The notes under the pieces were generated by a model. That model ran no database searches. It saw nothing but the letters and a program-made list of their open reading frames with translations, and was not told where the DNA came from. Below, piece after piece: positions 1 to 12,433 of a stretch of 64,000 nt of DNA. A program made the position numbers and the translations under genes. Source of the stretch: Gymnorhina tibicen (Eukaryota > Chordata > Aves > Passeriformes > Artamidae); assembly GCA_013399875.1 (NCBI GenBank), contig VXAZ01003272.1:248001-312000 (forward strand), given 5' to 3'. The first letter of the stretch is position 1. Each line of letters opens with the position of its first letter.

Positions 1-1331
1 ACAAGAAAGGATGACTCACAGCTCAAGCTGACTGTATGCTCATCTCAGCTTTCCCAGCAAGTTCAGAACCACGCACTTGTTACCGGGCTTTGTTCTGCCT
101 GTTTGCTTTTAATTTCTGATTCTCTGTTCTGGATGGCTGCAGTCATCTGAACCTTTGGATGCATTAATATTTAAGCAGGATGGGCAACAGAAGGCAGTGA
201 AATGTCAGTTGTGTCTGAAAATCAAAAGGGATTTGGAAGTAGATGATGGGTAGGTGGCTGTCTTAATTCAGCAGTGTAACAGCAGAGCTAACACAGACTC
301 CTTCCTCTCTCTCCTCCCCTCCCACACTCACTCACTGAAAGGAAAATAAAAGACATTTGCGTTTGTTGGCAGCTGGTGATGCGTTCAAAAGGATCTTTAT
401 GGAGCCGATAAACAGTCATGTCTCTCACCCTTTCCCCAAGTTCTGGGTTGATGACTAGTTTCCCTTTGTTTCTTAGATGGATAAGGCTCTTCAAAACATG
501 AGCATCGATGTAAAAAATCAGAGAAAGGAAAAAAGTGCACACTCATACTTCTGTATCTCATGGCTTGCTCAGGGCTGAAGAGCTGAAGTCAAACGGCAGC
601 TGCTCAGAGCTGGCATTTTCAGAAACCTGGAGTCAGACCTTCCAAGTCCACTGTTAGTGTCCTTTTAAGAGCTGTTCATTTATCAGGGTATTTCATATAA
701 TCTGACAGGAAATGATATTTACGATGCTTTTAGCTCCATTTGGGACATTTTTTTAACACTACTTCTGGGATGTAAATTATTTAAAAATCATCAATTTAGT
801 TCTTCACATGAAGAGATGAAAGCTTAACTAAAAAGCTTTCCTGTTCATGGCAGTCTTAAATTCTCCAGCAGATCTCTGGATTTTTGCTTAATTGAACACC
901 TAAAGAATAAAAAGAGCTTGGCCTCATAACACTTTTAGTAGAAGTAAATTTTAGATTTATTTAGCCCCATTGACTTTTAAAATACAACCACTAACAGCAT
1001 CTGTTTAAGCACCGTCCTTCAGAATGGATAAAGCGTTTTATCACCAGGCATTAAATTCACCGATGGAGCATTTTATGTACCCCTCTGCCCCTTGCACAGC
1101 TCTCCCAGCCACCCCAGCCCGGAATTCCCGAGGGATGGGCAAAGCCACGGGGAGGTGTCTGTGGCTGCTCTGGCCCGTGAGGGGGTGGCCATGGCTCCCA
1201 ACCCCATCCTAGCCAGCTGGGCACACCAAAGCTTTCGTGTCCCAGCTCGTGTTTGTGGCTGGAGCTCGGGGCGGCGCTTTGTGCCAGCCCCCCGCAGCCA
1301 GGCTGGTCAGGATGCCAGCAGGGCTTGTCCT

Positions 1332-1351
1332 CTGGCAGATATATTTCAGAT
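1332..1351 (+). repeat. 20-bp direct repeat, copy 1
   Basis: 'ctggcagatatatttcagat' is repeated exactly at 1487-1506, 155 bp downstream. An exact 20-mer this close suggests a local duplication whose flanks have diverged, or a repeated binding site. Confidence 0.85.
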
Positions 1352-1486
1352 ACATATTCCTCTTCTGGCCCAGCCTGCTGCTCCCAGCTCCTCCCCAGGT
1401 GACACTTGTGGTTGTGTGCGATTCCTTTGTCTTGACAATGCTTTCAGAGAACTAACGTGAGCAATGACTAGGAAATACTTGAACTC

Positions 1487-1506
1487 CTGGCAGATATATT
1501 TCAGAT
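1487..1506 (+). repeat. 20-bp direct repeat, copy 2
   Basis: This is the exact second copy of the 20-mer at 1332-1351. The bases beyond the repeat differ. Confidence 0.85.
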
Positions 1507-4500
1507 GTAAACAACCTCAAAGCCCAAAGATAAACGTAATTGAAATGAAAATTGAAAATAAAAGATGTCTGTATGGATGTCATTTTCCTCCCTGAACAGT
1601 TCCAGCCCTAAACCAATCCTCAGGAAGACGCAGGATGAAGCCACAAAACCAACTGCTCCCAGAAAAGCGGCCACTCTAATCTCACAAGGGAACTGCAGTG
1701 AATGGTTTTGACATTCTTTTAAAACCAAAATACATCTGTCACACATAGGAGTGTGGAAACTTGCTAAATATTCATGAATCTGGGATTTCCTTTGTTCCAG
1801 TTATGCCTGGGGAGTATGGGATGTTTCCCCCCTACCAATTACTGGCTGTTTGATGCCTGTCAGTGCAAATCTGAGGGCAGAGGGACACATTTCACATCAA
1901 GGTGCTGTGCCTGATGCTAACCTTAAAATCAATACGTGAAAAGTTGGTGGTTGCAGGTGAGTGACACTACAGATGTGGTGGAGACGCTGGGATTCCCTGT
2001 TGTAATTAGCATTGATTCCCCTCTGGTTTGGGAGCTTTGTTGTCTGTGAACTCATTAAATTGTGACCTGCATGTAGGACTTGTATTTCTGCCCTGGAAAA
2101 GTCAGTGGATTTGCTATTGCTTATTACACTCGTGAGGCTGCAGTTGTTTAAATGCATGTGATGAGAGGACTGTTGAGAAATATTTCAAGTAAGAACTATA
2201 AAAGCAGGTTCCAAGGGTACTTTTTTTACAGCCAGAATCTGTTCTCTTGCCTAAATGTGACACACTAAAAAGCAGCACTCTGTTTATCAAACCAGTGTGG
2301 AATTTCAATGCCTGCACTCATTGTTCCTGATGAATAGAGGGTGGCAACAGCACTGGTGGAGCTTACTTGGAGGCTGATTTGGCTCAGTGCTTGCTTTCTG
2401 TAGGAGGATTTGACTCTTTTTTTGGTCCTGTTTTGACTTCCAAGTGATGCTGGAAAACCCAGGTCTAGCAGGAGGTGCAACACATCGGTGGGGCTCTGTA
2501 AGATGCTTTTCCCCAACCTTCAGAAAAGAAACAGCCTTTGTAGAAGACTGAGCAATACAGTTTCCAAGCAGTCCGGATACACAAAAACTGCACGAGTTCA
2601 AACACTCGATCACCACTGCTGCTTTGATGCTGAGGCCACTGGAGTTTGCCTGCACATCACTGTGTGGTAGTTCCAGCAGTGGCTGAACAGACAGAGGGCT
2701 CTTACCAGACTCCCCCCATGTGCTTATGTGCACGTCAGTGTTTTTTCCGAGTTTGGGGGGGCTTTTTTTACTGTTGGATTCAAAACAGAAATTTCACACA
2801 GTAAGGCAACTTATTGTCCCCATACTTAGACCAGTATTCACCAGGGGGCCAATTAAAATAGTGCACAAGCTTGTTAATAATAATTCAAAGCGACTTTTCA
2901 GTTCAGGTTTGGTTTATTTAGGGATGCACACTGGGACACAGCCAGCTCTCTTCAAAGGACCGAGCACACAGACCCGGCGCAGCTCAGGATCTCCATGCCT
3001 TTAACCATGATTTATTGGGGCAGCTGAAGGTCAGTTTTACTGACTTTCAGTGGGAATATTGACAAGTTAAGCAGAAATTAGCACAAAGTTTATGTATTGT
3101 TTGTGTCCCACTTAACTCCTGAGCACTGAAGTGGAATTTCAGTGAAAAGCTGTTCTGGTTCTTTGCAGCTCTGGCAGACAGGGTCCCTGTATTAGTCAAT
3201 ACACCACCTAATAAAACCCTGGCATGATTTACATAATTTAGTAAGTAAATGGACACCCATCCGTAGGTCTCATAAACTAGTGAAGCTCCAGTGACTTTAC
3301 TCCTACGGTTAATGAGTTGCTGGAATTAATTACAAATTTGGTTGATGATATTCATCTATATATAGCTCTACTTAAAACTCTCTCCTCCAAAAAGTAAGCA
3401 TGCACTTGCATTACTCGTCCTCAAGAAAACTTGAATGTGTGTTTTAATTTAGAGTACTGATTAAATCCCAGTGATCTCAGTGGGGTCCTTTATTGAGAAG
3501 AGGTGATATTGTCTTAAACGTGGATGAATCTGTAGCGTGGTACTTTTGAAGTAACCGTGTCAGATCAGAAACTGAAGAGAATTTGAAGAGTTAAACATTT
3601 TTCCTTTAGGCCTACTGATACATCTGGCAAAGGCAGACCGTTTTGGGGTGCTCCAGGCCCCTCTGACCTGGAGCAGGACCCTGAGGCACGTGGTGGAGCT
3701 GTGCTGTAAGTGCTGAGAAAAGGCTCTGCCGAGCAGATTGGTCAGTCTGACGGGGCTGGGGCTTGTTGGTGGCCCAGGTGGGAGCACCTGGAGCCTGGGA
3801 GGGGCTTGGCTGAGATCTGCTGTGCAGTGGAAAAGGCACCTCCAGAAGGCAGGAAGCAGCACTTTCCAAAGCTGGAGTTTGTGAGACGTTTGGATGAAGT
3901 GTAAACTTCTTGCTTCCCTGAGAACACAACCTCCCTCAGGGCTGTGACCTGGACCCCTCGGAGTCCCGTGTCCATAAGGTTTATGTGACATCTGCTCTGT
4001 GAGCTGGTGTTTAGTTACTCCATAAGGGCATATCATAAGCTCCACCATTTTGGTACACTGATAATTTTCTTTAAAAAGTGTCTGTAAGTGTGAATTTAAT
4101 CTACTTATTTTTGATGTCCAGTGAAGCTTTAGACAGCAATTTAATCATTATTATTGGTATTGTACAGCTGCTCCCTGGAGGTGCTTAAACCATGTCAAAA
4201 AGGGAACCAACATAATGAGTCTGACAGAATTTCAGAGGGAGAGATTAAATTTAGGATAATGAGTTCTGCTGCATTTTTAATGTTATTGTAACAATTCACA
4301 CCACTGCATCCTGTTCATCTCTGGACTCAAAACTGAAATGTGCAATTGGGAATTAGGCTGTGCAGATATGTCCTTTTTCAAGTCTTTTCCTCTTATAAAA
4401 ATTAAAAACAAGACAAAAGGAACACTACATCCCTTGTGAGATGGGGTGGAATAAATTCTGTCTGTGTAGGAGCTGGAGCAGCCTCTTCTTGCTTCCCTGA

Positions 4501-7500
4501 ATCAGCCACCAACATACAGATTAACTTGAGCTTTGTGAACTCCTACCTGTGGATTTTGGAAGCTCAGTGGTGACTTCAGAGCCTGGGTTGCAGCACTGCA
4601 TGTGCTGGAGAGCAGTGAAAGGTGTGTGTGCTCACACAGCACCAAGGGGTGGGACAGGGGGGTGCCTGGGAAGCTGGCTGCTTCCCCTGGGACGAGGGTG
4701 TTTGTCTGTAGCCAGAGCTCCAAGCAGAGTTTGGGGCTCAGAAGAGCTGACAAAAGTCACCTTTCACTGGTGGAGTATTACTTCTGTAATTTTTATCCCT
4801 TATCCCTTTCTCCTGACAGGAGCAGCATCATTGTTTGGTGCTGAGAACAGTAATTCCCTTATCTTGGCAGTTGAACAGTGTGACATAATTAATAAAAGTA
4901 ATGACAATTTATTCACTGAATACCAATTATTGTTCAGCTTTCTAGGGGAATGGAGATTGGGAATGGAAAACAGGTTGGATGATACCAGATAAAGAAATAA
5001 TTTCTCTGATGTAAAAGACATTAAGAAGGTGTTTCATCCACAACACGATGAAAAATGATGCAACTTTTGTGGCAACTGTGAATATTTTCATTTGTCAGTG
5101 TTCAATGGAGGCACAAGCACAGTCCCACACAAGCACCTCAGTGCCCACGGCCTCTCTCAGGGTGGGCTCTGCTCTGGGGACGCCATCACTGGAACTGGAT
5201 TTCTTCTGCTGAAAAAGATGCCCTGGTGGCAAAATGGAGAAAGCACAAACCAACTCAAGTTTATTATGGTAAAGCAGAAGAAGCAGCCCCAAATTACATT
5301 GTTAGTTTGGTTTAATCAGCCCACCCCGCTGCTCCTGCCCTCACAGAACAGCAGTCGCTGAACCCATCTGTGAAATGTGGCATTGGAGCTGCACTGGCTG
5401 AGAATGCACGACACAGCTAATGGTTGCTTAATCTGTTGTGTATTTTTTTTATGGTGTGCTGAAATGCCAGGGTGGAATCTGGAATGCCTCGTTTATTAGC
5501 TCAGTATTAGGAAGAATAAGGATGCAATTAGGGTTTGAAAAAATTAGGTTAAATACCCATTTCCTGATACAGAGAGATTAAGGCTCCTCCTGTTTCATAT
5601 TAGGCTCCAAACTGGAGGGCAGGCTGGACAGCAGCCCTGTAATTGGTGCAAATAGCACAGGACATGCTTGGAAGCACCTCAAGAGTTCAACTTCAGCTCA
5701 TCTGACTCCTGGAGAGCTGCAGCTGCACATCCTCAAGCTTTCCCTACATTCTGGACTGCTTTGTCCTCTCTTCTCCTGTTGTCTGAGTCCCATTTACAGT
5801 TCAGGTCTCTCCAGCTTCTGGACAAAAGGAGGGACATTTCTGAGCTGCAGAGTTGGGTCAGTGGCTGCAGAACAGGTTCTGTACCCCGGCAGCAGATCCG
5901 TGCCAGGTGGCAGCTCCCGGAGGGACTCCATGAGCTCGCTTGTCCCACTGTTCAGTTTGATCCTGACTGCTCATTCCCCTTTGTCTCCGCTGTTGGCAGC
6001 TCCTGCGGACAGGGACCTTCACACAGCTCTGGTTGTGCACATGGCTGCTGGTCTTAGTTGCTAATCCGAGCTCCTGTTCCCACTAACGCTCGTATCTACC
6101 TCTATCCACATCTCCTCTCTGTGTACCTCCCAGTCCATTATGTTCTGCTAAATGCAAGTGGTGGAGCTTCTACACCAAAGTGGAAATGAGAAATAACCTT
6201 TCCAGCGATTTATACGGAAAGCGAATCTCCCGTGTGTGGTTTGACTCTGGCCGTACAGTGGCGTCCCAGGGGACAGGCAGTCCTGTGGTGATTTTTAAAA
6301 CCTCTTAGAGACGCACGAAGATCAGAAGTTAATTTTCATGTCTCTTCTATGGCTGCTTTATAATTAATTTCTCTGAACCAGTTTGTTTTTCTGCTGCCAA
6401 ACACTTCAACGCTTATATGTAAATTATCAACATCTGAAGCCGTCTTTCCTTAGAAAGAATACAAGGCAATCATCAGATAAAAGTCATTACATATTCACAG
6501 CTATTCTGCTCCACTGATAATAAAACATTCTTAGGCGAAGGTGACCTTTTTACAATAGACTTATTAATGTCAGGACTTCAGAATTGTCTTTTCTCATTAC
6601 AAGTCTTACCAAAAACATTAAAAAGAGTGAAGTTTATGATCTTAAAGATGTGTCAAAGCACAGCCATTAAGGACATTTTCACAGAATGTTATTTATATAG
6701 CCCATTTTTTGTATTTTATGTGGGAAATATTGAGAGAATACAGACATTCTTGACAGACCTCTGCGTTCATGACTTCTTTTGACTTCTGATCGTATTCTAG
6801 AGATTCCAGATAAGATTTCTAGCACTCGTGTTTATAGCCTTGGAAATCTCCCTGGCTCAAAGAAAAAGTTATTCCTGTACACATGAGAACATCAGCTCCT
6901 TTGAATGCAGAAATTTTTTTTGTGTTGTCCTGGATTTGTGCCCCCAGTGGAGGGCAGCTGCATTAAAATCTAAACTATCCCAGAATTTCCATCTGCTTTT
7001 CCCGGTCTCCATCCCACCCTGCACAGTCGGTGATGCTCATCCTCCAGCTGCTGTGCCAGCAGGATTCAGCCCCATGTGCCTCCACTTTGGTATCTTTCCA
7101 AAATCAATATTTTAAAGAAACTTAAATTATTCCTCCTACAGGAATCATGATTCATGCAATGATAGCATCAATATTAATACAATAATCGAACTTTAAAGTC
7201 GGCTGCTAAGCAACCTGTCATGCCCACGGAGCAAACTGGACTCAAACCAGAACCACTGGAACTGGAGGAAACTTAACGTGAGAAAGAAAACACTAAAGGA
7301 GGGAAAATGTCAGTCAAGTACCTCTGGGCTTGGCTGGAGACTGAGACCTGCCTTTTTGGGATGTTCCCATCCTGTCTGGTGTCCAGTCTGGAGCTCAGCC
7401 CCAGCACTGCAGGCTCTGAGCCGGCCCCGCTCCCCACGCGCGGCAGTGCCGGCGCCGCTCTTGGGCAGGGCTGCACCCACTCTGCTCATGTTCTGTGGAA

Positions 7501-8009
7501 ATAACAAATCAAGAGGAGATAGTTAAAGGAAAAAATCTTATCCTCTTGCTTTTTTCTTCCCATGCACTTCTGAAGACCCATTCTGTGTTTTCCTTCTGGC
7601 AAGCTATTTAGTTGTAGCAATGGCAGAGAGCTCTGTTTCTGCCCTGGGAAGGTTATCTAATGGCTTTCAGTACGGCCAGTTTCGGATGCGTCTTGATGTG
7701 CGGGGAGCTGGGATTAACAGAACAGAGGGAAATTACTTATTCCAATAGCCTTCCAAATAAAAAAGCAAGTTCATTTGAAAGAGGAAAGCCCATGGAAAGT
7801 ATTTCCATTATGCTGTTTTTTTCATTATCTTGAGAAGCCTGAAGAAGTCTCTGGGAAATGACATTCTGTTTTGGTAGATGATGCAAGTGGAGGTTGGGAA
7901 AGGGTATCAGAGCCAGCTGGTGCAGAAGGAAAAGAGAAAAGAGGTCATTCATTATGATTTTTTCCTCATGGTTGCCAGCAAAACAGAGGAAGAAACATGT
8001 CCTCTGGGA

Positions 8010-8086
8010 TATCCCAGCTGGAAAGAACCTAGCCATCCTTGAAGGCTAAATCCAACCACCCCAGCAAACAGAAAAAAAAAAAAAAA
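8010..8086 (-). mobile_element. Possible decayed CR1 3' fragment plus A15 tract
   Basis: The segment 'aatccaaccaccccag' (about 8050-8064) with the preceding 'gctggaaagaacc' loosely resembles the reverse complement of a CR1 tail (GGTTGGA...). It is followed by 15 consecutive A bases (8072-8086). The match is short and imperfect, so this may be plain sequence next to a poly-A tract. Confidence 0.2.
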
Positions 8087-9722
8087 TTAAAAAGTCCTGG
8101 AGACCTACATATTTGTGGATTCACCAGTGTATTGGTGAGCACCCTGGTTGTTTTAATCTCAAGAGTTCCATGGTGATGTAAAGTAGAAAAAAATAGGATC
8201 TCAACTCTAAGAACAGACACAAATTGCTGCTGCTTTTGTGTTTCAGGACTCAGCAGTGTTTCTTTGCCTTTTCCTTCTCCTTTGCTGTGCTTTCCTCCTC
8301 CTAAAAAACCCTTCTACCTGTTGGCCCTGCATGGTCCCTGCACTGAGCACGGCTGTGGCCATGGAGGGACACCTGGCAGGTCTGGCATGGGCAGCAGGAT
8401 GTTTTTTTCCTTTCTCAGACATCGACTACCTCACTTTCCACTGACTGTAATTTCCTTCTTGTCTCTTTAATTAGCTCACCTAACGCATTGGCTGCAAACT
8501 GCGACCCAGGCTGCTCTTTCTTCTTTTTACATATCGATACATCATCCGCTGTGACTGGTAATTTATGCAGCCCCAGCTGTCCCACTTCCTTGTCTTTCCA
8601 CTTGCTTCCTGAGGTTTGGAACTGCTGGGTGGAAGCTGCCTGGCAGCAGGGCTGTCAGCTCGTGCTCAGCACCAAACACACGCTGAGCTGGACCTCAACC
8701 TGTACCAGTCCGTTTCTGGGTCAATGGTTGCCAAAGGGCAGGAACTGCCTCTGGCACCTGTGTGTACAAAAGGCAGTTCAGGCGAGTCTCTGTCACTCCT
8801 GTGAGTCTACTGGTGCTCCTGCAGAATTGCATTAAATGGTGTTCAGTTAGTCATTGCTTGGAAACCTCAGCCTCACTGGGATGAGAGGGCAGTGTTCACC
8901 CCGACTTATTGCCACTACAAACAAAGGAAATGCTGTGGAACTCTTCCTCTTCGCCGTGCTGCCACAGTTGATGAGCGTTATGGGTGGCTGTCAAATCAAT
9001 GTGGATGTTTTTGTGCTGATCATCATCAGATCTCATGTAATTTTTTCTGCATGTTGTTGGTCCGCTCTCACTGCGCAGTCACAGTGTGGGTGTTGGCAGA
9101 GGTGCTCAGTGCCATCCCCTGAGTCAGACAGGAGGTCCTACAGCATGGGCAAACCTGCCATCAAGGGAGAGCCTGGGGACCTTTGTCAGGGATATTCTCC
9201 TTCAGAGCAACCCTAGTAGGCTCCAATCTTATCTCTGTGCTCCTCAGAGGTTTCTGTTCTGCTCTGATTTAGTGTCTCCATGGCTCTGCCACAGCTGGAG
9301 CTCACAGGTCTCATTTCTAATCTGTATTTTTCCTTAAAGATGTGATCATATGTCTTATCACTGCCAGCACCAGGTCCTCAGGAGCCACTCCAAGCCCACT
9401 GCCACCCTCAGGTGGCTGGTTGCTGTTGTGTCTGATTTTGGCTGAGTGCTGGTTCTTGAAAATCCTAGCCCTGTTTGTGAGATTCGGTCCAAAGAAATGA
9501 GAGGGGGCTTGCAGAAATTTATTTGATTCAGGGAAAAAAAATCATTTTAATGTCTTAAAGTCCTGGAATTCAAATTAAAGAGGGAAGGGGGATTAAATTC
9601 ACTTTCTCTGGGAAGTATCCTACTATTTTTGGTTTGGTTTTTTTCACTTGATTTGGTAATTTTTCTTTCAAAGCACAGTTCAGGAGCATTGAAGTCAATG
9701 AAAATTCTGTTGTTGACTTCAG

Positions 9723-9831
9723 CCACAGCAGCAGGGTGCCACTGAGGCAAGTTTTGGCTACTCGGGGCTGGAAACAGGGCTGCTGCAGCGAGCAGGAAGG
9801 AAGGGGGAGGAAGTGTCTCACCTGTGTGCAG
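9723..9831 (+). other. Weak exon candidate upstream of CpG island
   Basis: The segment lies between a moderate 3' splice site ('ttgttgacttcag', ending 9722) and a strong 5' splice site (CAG|GTGAGA at 9832). It is open in at least one frame from a start-like codon at 9736. Because it precedes the CpG island, it would need a promoter further upstream or belong to another transcript. No protein similarity is recognised. Confidence 0.13.
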
Positions 9832-9837
9832 GTGAGA
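9816..9837. repeat. Inverted repeat carrying splice donors on both strands
   Basis: The arms 'tctcacctg' and 'caggtgaga' are perfect 9-bp inverted repeats around the 4-bp spacer 'tgtg'. Each arm contains an E-box (CAGGTG or CACCTG) and also reads CAG|GTGAGA, a strong 5' splice site, on opposite strands. It sits about 120 bp before the CpG island at 9960. Whether it is used for splicing, bound by an E-box factor, or coincidental cannot be told from sequence. Confidence 0.6.
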
Positions 9838-9959
9838 GCCTTTGGGCAGATGGACGGATCCTCTCCCTGCCAGAGAGGAGCACTGCTGCAGTCGGTGCTG
9901 CTGAGGCAGAATCCAGCCCCTGCTCCCGCTTCATCCCCAGGACTGGGGGATCCCAGCTG

Positions 9960-10235
9960 TCCGTGCCGGAGTGTCCGGCAGGGTCAGCGTGCGGCGCTCC
10001 CCGTGCCGCTGCGAGCGGTGACCGTCGCTGCGCTGGAGGGGCTGTGGTCAGTCCTCCTTCGCTGCGGTGCCGGGCGGTGATGGACGGGGATGGAGCGGGT
10101 GCCGAGCTCTGCCTGCAGCAGCCACGGCGAGTTTCCTTCACCCCAGGGCCCCTGGAGCGGCAGGACACTGCTCCCGGCCACGGCCAGAGCCCGCGGGGGC
10201 CCGGGAGGCCCGACAGGGAGCGGCTGAGCGCTTAA
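9960..10235. promoter_or_regulatory. Short dense CpG island, possible promoter
   Basis: A hand count gives 31 CpG dinucleotides between 9962 and 10230 in DNA that is mostly G and C, close to the number expected from base composition; flanking DNA is CpG-poor. CpG density falls abruptly at the AT-rich run after 10230. Such unmethylated-looking patches in vertebrates usually mark promoters or promoter-like regulatory elements. No TATA box or obvious first-exon donor was found inside. It lies 0.9 kb upstream of the first of four plus-strand exon candidates (11158 onward), so it could be their promoter. It could instead be an orphan CpG island or an untranslated first exon. Confidence 0.55.
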
Positions 10236-11157
10236 AACCTGTCCTGCAGACCAGAGCTGCTGGAGGTGTAGGAGGCAGCGAGGGCAAAGGCAGAAATTGC
10301 TATGAAGCACACAGATTTTGCTGACTTTCAGTGGGTGTCAGGTCCTCCAGGGCCTCTTGTGCTTTCCAAGAAATAAAGGGTTTTGATTAAAGCAAGCACA
10401 ACAAGAGTAGCCAGGGGTTTGTAATTGTAGGGAGTCTTGACATGGTCTTCTGAACATTGAGGGCCAATTATCCATGGGAAATAACTTTGTTGCCTCCGTT
10501 ATTTGGCCTTAATCCTAGCTTGGTACCTTCAGATAGGTATAAAATTCTCCCTTTGCAAACAAATTATAATTTTTTTTACCTCTCACTGCTGAGGGTTCGG
10601 GCTGTTCTTGCCAATATGATTTTTGGAAGTGGTCTTCTGCACCTTTTGTGTCAAACAGTGTATTTTTCGTGGTTCCAGTTTTTCTGCAGCTATTTATTTT
10701 TCCTTTGATGGAAGCAGAAATAATACCTAAATAATCACTTTGATTTTTATTTGAGGCAGCAGTGCTGGGACAGAACCTATTGTTCAGATCCGTTACCTTT
10801 CACACAACAGAGATAAATTAATTACAGGGCTTTCCCCTGACATCCAGGCTCTTGCCTGCAAATGTTCACATAAAAGATGAATGACAATGAGGTTCTCATT
10901 ACAGCTTGATGAATTAGCCTTTTCACTTCTGTTCCAGGAAAGTCTACTTCATGGTCAACACTCTTGTTTAGGCCCTGCCGTGTGTTTTCTCTCATTGAAT
11001 TCAAATTGTGCAGCTGCTGTCAAACCACCTTTGTTGGAGCAATCCATTATTTTGCACTGCCCTTTAGAATTCTTCACTTTTCCAGGGAATTTGCCACAGT
11101 GGTTTGCCAGGTACTCAGCAACAGCATCTTCCTAATTTTCCTTTGTGCACATCACAG

Positions 11158-11255
11158 GCCTGGGGCTGCTGGAAGAAGTGGCAGCTTTCTGTGGAACAGT
11201 GAAAGGACCAGGAGAACATCACCTCCTCAGTCAGGACATGATCCTTGTGTTCAGG
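11158..11255 (+). other. Candidate exon (98 bp), locus I exon 1
   Basis: The upstream signal 'cctaattttcctttgtgcac' followed by 'atcacag' (to 11157) supplies a possible branch point, a pyrimidine tract and CAG. The downstream boundary is AGG|GTAAGC. Two of the three frames are open. One reads GLGLLEEVAAFCGTVKGPGE and onward to FR at the donor and looks coding-like in composition; the other is open for 32 codons and ends in phase 1. No known domain was recognised. It lies 0.9 kb downstream of the CpG island at 9960 and 1.0 kb before the next candidate. It could equally be a non-coding exon or a decoy. Confidence 0.25.
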
Positions 11256-11544
11256 GTAAGCCAAGCTGCTTCCCCACACTCTGGTGTCTCCACAGGCAAA
11301 GCAGGTGGGATGGGTGGGAGGGGAGATGACTGGGTGTGCCTGTGGCTGGTGCTGGCCCTGGCAGTACTCCTGACACCTGGGGCCATGTCCCTGATGTGCT
11401 TGGGCTGTCATTTTAATGCTGTGCATCTCTTGCCTTCCCAAAGTGTGTTTGGGAACCACCCCTCTCTGGCTTCAGGATCCAATGTCTCTTTTGTGCTCCC
11501 CACATTTGTTCCTGCACAATGATGTTCTCAGCCTACTGCTGCCC

Positions 11545-11559
11545 TTTTTTTTTTTTTTT
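11545..11559. repeat. T15 homopolymer
   Basis: Fifteen consecutive T bases. Read on the minus strand this is a poly-A tract, but no AATAAA signal or recognisable retrocopy precedes it. Confidence 0.9.
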
Positions 11560-12290
11560 AAGTAGCAGAAGCTGAAAATAACATAAATATTTTACTTGGC
11601 TGGGATGGATGTTTTCGTACAAACTAGGCATGTCCGCACAATGATCTTGTTGGCATGTAATGCACAGTTTAGTTAAAACTGGCATATATGTGGGGCAGGA
11701 GGGAAATGTGCAGAGGTGTTTGCTAGGAGCTACACACACGTGGATTCATTTCCAGTGTGTGAGAGGGTGGGACAAGTGATGATGGAGCTCCCCTGTGTCC
11801 CCCACGTCTTGCGATGCCCAGAGCAGGGACACCCTGTGTTCAAGGGCACGAGGGCCACTTTGCCAGCCTGTTCTGCTCTGAGAGGCCACGTGGATTACCT
11901 GGGTAATTTGAAAGCTGTTGTCTACACAAAACAAACTCAAAAGACCCATCCCTGCCAGGTGCTATGTCACAAAGAAAGAACATTGTGTTTCTTGCTCACA
12001 GTCCTTGGCAGTTTATCGTGTTCCTTTACTTGTATACTTAAGTGTCAACACCTTGACACTTGTCAATTTTATTACACCTGCCTGTGGTCAGAATATTACT
12101 AATGGTGGCTCTGGTTGGTGTCTGGGGACAGGAGTAAGTTATTTGTAATGACAGTAAGTGAAAACATCAAAATATTGGTAGAAGAGTAGTTGCAGTAGCG
12201 TGAAGCTATCATTATTGAGGTGGCAATATTTACCTTTATATCTTTTCCTAAAGCTTCCCAGACCACACTGGCTTTTCTGGCTTCTCCCAG

Positions 12291-12433
12291 CTTTAAGAGG
12301 CTTGGGTGCTTTTGGAAGTGCTATCCAAGCAGGCTTCCAAGGCAGAGGGATGGACATGGTCACCAATGACTTCTGCATTGGGTGGCAGTGCCTGTTCCGA
12401 CCGCGCCGCTCCCTCACTTGGGCAGGAGGGGAG
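12291..12433 (+). other. Candidate exon (143 bp), locus I exon 2
   Basis: It is bounded by a pyrimidine-rich acceptor ('ggcttttctggcttctcccag' region, AG at 12289-12290) and a strong donor, GAG|GTGAGT at 12434. One frame is open throughout in phase 1 at entry and phase 0 at exit; it includes the stretch LRGLGAFGSAIQAGFQGRG. That entry phase fits the phase-1 exit of the preceding candidate (11158-11255) in one of its frames. No known protein family was recognised. A second donor-like site or a non-coding role is possible. Confidence 0.27.

Larger units (their letters stand above)
1..9720. other. No supported gene
   Basis: Open frames here are short (129 codons or fewer), overlap on both strands and lack recognisable domains or paired strong splice sites. 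AT-rich enhancer-like stretches occur at about 700-960 and 6300-6780, and a small inverted repeat (gaaagctt / aagctttc) lies at 818-840. Otherwise unremarkable non-coding DNA. Confidence 0.6.

Noticed and set aside
2550..2620. B-box-like 'gagttcaaacactc' suggesting a tRNA or tRNA-derived SINE
   Set aside because: No A-box at the right spacing and no cloverleaf could be traced.
3037..10340. Shared 'ctgactttcagtggg' at about 3037 and 10321
   Set aside because: Fifteen exact bases are expected once or twice by chance in a window this size.
11545..11600. Poly-T tract as the tail of a minus-strand processed retrocopy
   Set aside because: No AATAAA signal, no coding remnant and no target-site duplication were found.
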